This document shows, in pieces, positions 12,616-14,382 of a stretch of DNA of 14,382 nt. How positions within the stretch are numbered: position 1 is the stretch's first letter; each line of letters begins with the position of its first letter. A model generated the notes under the pieces. It had not been told where the DNA came from. It saw only the letters and a list, made by a program, of their open reading frames with translations, and did no database searches. Both the position numbers and the translations under genes were made by a program. Source of the stretch: a bacterium Ga0077546 (GTDB taxonomy: Bacteria; Cyanobacteriota; Vampirovibrionia; Obscuribacterales; Obscuribacteraceae); assembly GCA_001464165.1 (NCBI GenBank), contig LNEX01000305.1, positions 1 through 14,382 on the forward strand, in the 5' to 3' direction.

Positions 12616-13911
12616 TCACGCAACGCTGTTTAGAATTGCTTGAACTCGTTTGAGTTCGGCTTCTAATTCGTCCATGGTGCTGAATCGCTTGTCGGGATCT
12701 TTTTGCAAACACTTGAAAAGTAGGGGCTCCATTATGTCGGGAAGTTCAATGTCTGCCTTGATAGAGCGCGGTTGGGCTGGCATATCGTGGACATGTCTAA
12801 AAATCAACTGCACAGCATTTTCGCCTTTCAGCGGAGTGACGCCCACGAGTGCCTGGTACATTACGCAGCCCAGAGAGTATAGGTCAGAGCGAGCGTCCAT
12901 TTTGTTGCCCATGCACTGTTCTGGGCTCATGTAGAGGGGGCTTCCTAAGATGTCGCCCGTGCGCGTGAGATTCATAGAATCTTCGTTTTCGTCAGTGAGC
13001 ACTTTGGCTATACCAAAGTCGACAATTTTGACGAAGTCAGGCTTTTCTGGAGTAGTGGCAAGAATTATGTTGCTGGGTTTGATATCGCGGTGAATCACAC
13101 CCTTACGGTGAGCATGCGCTAGAGCACTTGTGGCCTGAGTAAAAATGTGAAGGAAGCGAGCCAGACTAATTGTGCCGCCAATTCTGGTGACTGGGTCAAG
13201 ATTAGAGCCGTCAAGCCATTCCATTACCAAATACGCAATTGATTTTGCTGTAACACCAAAATCATGTACCACCACAATATTTGGGTGGTCCAATGTGCTA
13301 GCTGTGCGAGCCTCTTGCTCAAAGCGGCGTAAGTGCAATTGGTTGGCTGAAAGATGCGGATGCATTACTTTTATAGCCAGCCGTGCACCAGTTCTTTTGT
13401 GGCGGCCTCGGAAAATTACACCCATGCCTCCTTCACTTACCTGTTCAAAGATCTCATAGTGCTCAGGCAGGTCAATTATGTCGATTAGGGGGCGCTGGTC
13501 AAATGGCATTATGAAAGGCAGATCTGCGGTTGGTTTGCTGCTGGCGATTGGCCCCATCCCTGTGATTTGGGTCGCTCCAGATAAGTCAAATGAATTGAAA
13601 GAATTTGTTCCATTCTCTTGAGGCGCAGGTGTAAGTTTGCCAAAGTTTGGTGGCGCTGCTTGTCCTGCTGCTCTGGGCATAGCGGGAGTGTCTCCGGGGC
13701 CTCTGATGGTGAGCGGTGAAGTACTTTGACCGCTCTTAGTTACTGTCCCACTAGTTGGTAGGGCCGCAATCACCTCTGCTTCGTCTAAGGCCGCTACCGC
13801 ACGATTAATTAGTCTTTTGGCTAATAGTGCAACCGTCAGTGAGAGCGCTGCTGGGCATTTGTCATTGTCATAATGTTTGTAGCGAAAATGGGCGTAGGCT
13901 AGACGGCGCAA
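12616..13911 (-). CDS. Hanks-type Ser/Thr protein kinase, cytoplasmic
   Basis: 431 aa from TTG 13911, the first standard start in this frame. Residues about 1-50 are helical, 52-150 are a Pro/Ser/Thr/Gly-rich linker, and the kinase domain fills about 152-425. It has a glycine-rich loop SEGGMGVIF (159-167), the AIK lysine (Lys181), a helix-C Glu near 198-200, HRDIKPSN (274-281, catalytic Asp276), DFG (298-300) and a SPE motif (329-331). All catalytic residues are present, so it should be active. There is no transmembrane or PASTA region. The frame stays open and protein-like for 70 nt upstream, back to the PrsW stop, so the N-terminus may be longer. It is probably co-transcribed with the PrsW-like gene. 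Confidence 0.92.
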   Translation of the reverse strand: MRRLAYAHFRYKHYDNDKCPAALSLTVALLAKRLINRAVAALDEAEVIAALPTSGTVTKSGQSTSPLTIRGPGDTPAMPRAAGQAAPPNFGKLTPAPQENGTNSFNSFDLSGATQITGMGPIASSKPTADLPFIMPFDQRPLIDIIDLPEHYEIFEQVSEGGMGVIFRGRHKRTGARLAIKVMHPHLSANQLHLRRFEQEARTASTLDHPNIVVVHDFGVTAKSIAYLVMEWLDGSNLDPVTRIGGTISLARFLHIFTQATSALAHAHRKGVIHRDIKPSNIILATTPEKPDFVKIVDFGIAKVLTDENEDSMNLTRTGDILGSPLYMSPEQCMGNKMDARSDLYSLGCVMYQALVGVTPLKGENAVQLIFRHVHDMPAQPRSIKADIELPDIMEPLLFKCLQKDPDKRFSTMDELEAELKRVQAILNSVA

Positions 13912-13981
13912 GTCTAGAACGCTGTCCCAGAGCGATTCTAGCGAGTCTTTGCGATCCTTGCGAGCTGGTAATTTGAATTCT

Positions 13982-14382
13982 TTAGCGGCCTACCAGGCAA
14001 AGCAGGAAAAGCACTAAAGGTAGCCAACCGCTGGCTGAGATTAGGTTGAAAAATGAAGCGCCCCAGGGTAAGGCACCTTGGGTTTGATTGTAATTTAGGG
14101 CGAGGTGGTCTGTGCTGGAAATGACCAGACCAAGGCAACAAGAAACCCAAAAGAATATTTTACCGAGATGGCGAAAGAGCCAGCCTAAGCCAATAGTTGC
14201 CGCCGCCAGACCGGTCCAAATGGCGTGCCCCGAAACGATACGACCATTGATAAGCTCTGAAGATGGCAGCCAGACTGATAAATTGTTCAATGTTGAGTGG
14301 CTGGCAGCGTGGGCATAGGCATCTTCCACGAAGGCAAACCCTGCTCCAGTAATGGCACCCATAAGCAAAATGTCAGTGGCAC
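13982..14382 (-). CDS. PrsW-like intramembrane protease family protein (5' end outside window)
   Basis: About 133 codons are visible. The frame is open to the window edge, and residues before the first Met (ATDILL) still fit, so the gene begins off-window. GAGFAFVEDAYAH resembles the glutamate motif of PrsW (usually GFA-x-x-EN-x-x-Y), and a later SGHAIWTGLAAATIG matches its conserved His helix. At least three more hydrophobic segments follow. PrsW-type enzymes cleave membrane substrates such as anti-sigma factors. Here the usual EN is ED. The next gene downstream, 70 nt on, is a Ser/Thr kinase, so a shared signalling role is possible but unproven. Confidence 0.75.
   Translation of the reverse strand, partial: ATDILLMGAITGAGFAFVEDAYAHAASHSTLNNLSVWLPSSELINGRIVSGHAIWTGLAAATIGLGWLFRHLGKIFFWVSCCLGLVISSTDHLALNYNQTQGALPWGASFFNLISASGWLPLVLFLLCLVGR

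Noticed and set aside
1..14382. tRNA genes, CRISPR arrays, IS elements, integrases, riboswitches
   Set aside because: I looked for T-loop motifs, regular repeats with spacers, transposase motifs and known aptamer cores and saw none that hold up.

Overview
The window is bacterial, dense and almost fully coding. Two compositions are present. Most genes are moderately A+T-rich (25 of 60 bases are G+C in hand-counted samples at 5041-5100 and 12661-12720). The block from about 7430 to 12300 is clearly richer in G+C (39/60 at 8041-8100, 36/60 at 10081-10140, 33/60 at 11401-11460). The gene repertoire combines a soluble Hanks-type Ser/Thr kinase, a PrsW-like membrane protease, a TPR-matrixin protease, a TPR-thioredoxin, a secreted TraB/GumN protein and many secreted hypotheticals. 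It resembles non-photosynthetic cyanobacterial relatives such as Obscuribacterales (Melainabacteria), or possibly planctomycetes. This assignment is inference from gene style, not from a marker gene.

Left part (1-4695). The edge holds the C-terminal part of a probable DUF6088/AbiEi-like antitoxin, then a tiny 33-codon ORF, then a small secreted Gly/Ser-rich protein (+). tadA (tRNA adenosine deaminase) converges on that gene and overlaps it by 20 nt. Divergent from tadA is a probable 65-67 aa basic small protein that ends in a strong intrinsic terminator. Next, on the minus strand, is an arginase/agmatinase-fold protein that has lost three of the six metal ligands. Two plus-strand genes follow: a secreted TPR plus matrixin-like metalloprotease, and a membrane-anchored TPR plus thioredoxin protein.

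Middle (4711-7244, minus). A two-gene unit: a secreted TraB/GumN-family protein with an extra C-terminal domain, and a smaller secreted protein whose C-terminus resembles that extra domain. The stop codon of the first gene lies inside the ribosome-binding site of the second.

G+C-rich block (7430-12300, minus). Six co-directional genes with strong Shine-Dalgarno sequences, ending in an intrinsic terminator at 7423-7471. In transcription order they are: two tandem paralogous secreted proteins with YwqK/MORN-like repeats, a five-helix membrane protein, a 90 aa helical protein, a 123 aa unknown protein, and a membrane-anchored DUF1439 protein with an added C-terminal membrane region. This looks like a transferred cassette acting at the cell envelope and is the best candidate here for an undescribed system. 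Its function cannot be read from the sequence.

Right part (12616-14382, minus). A PrsW-like membrane protease, cut by the window edge, is followed by a Ser/Thr kinase. The kinase reading frame stays open, and looks protein-like, back to the PrsW stop codon, so its true start is uncertain.
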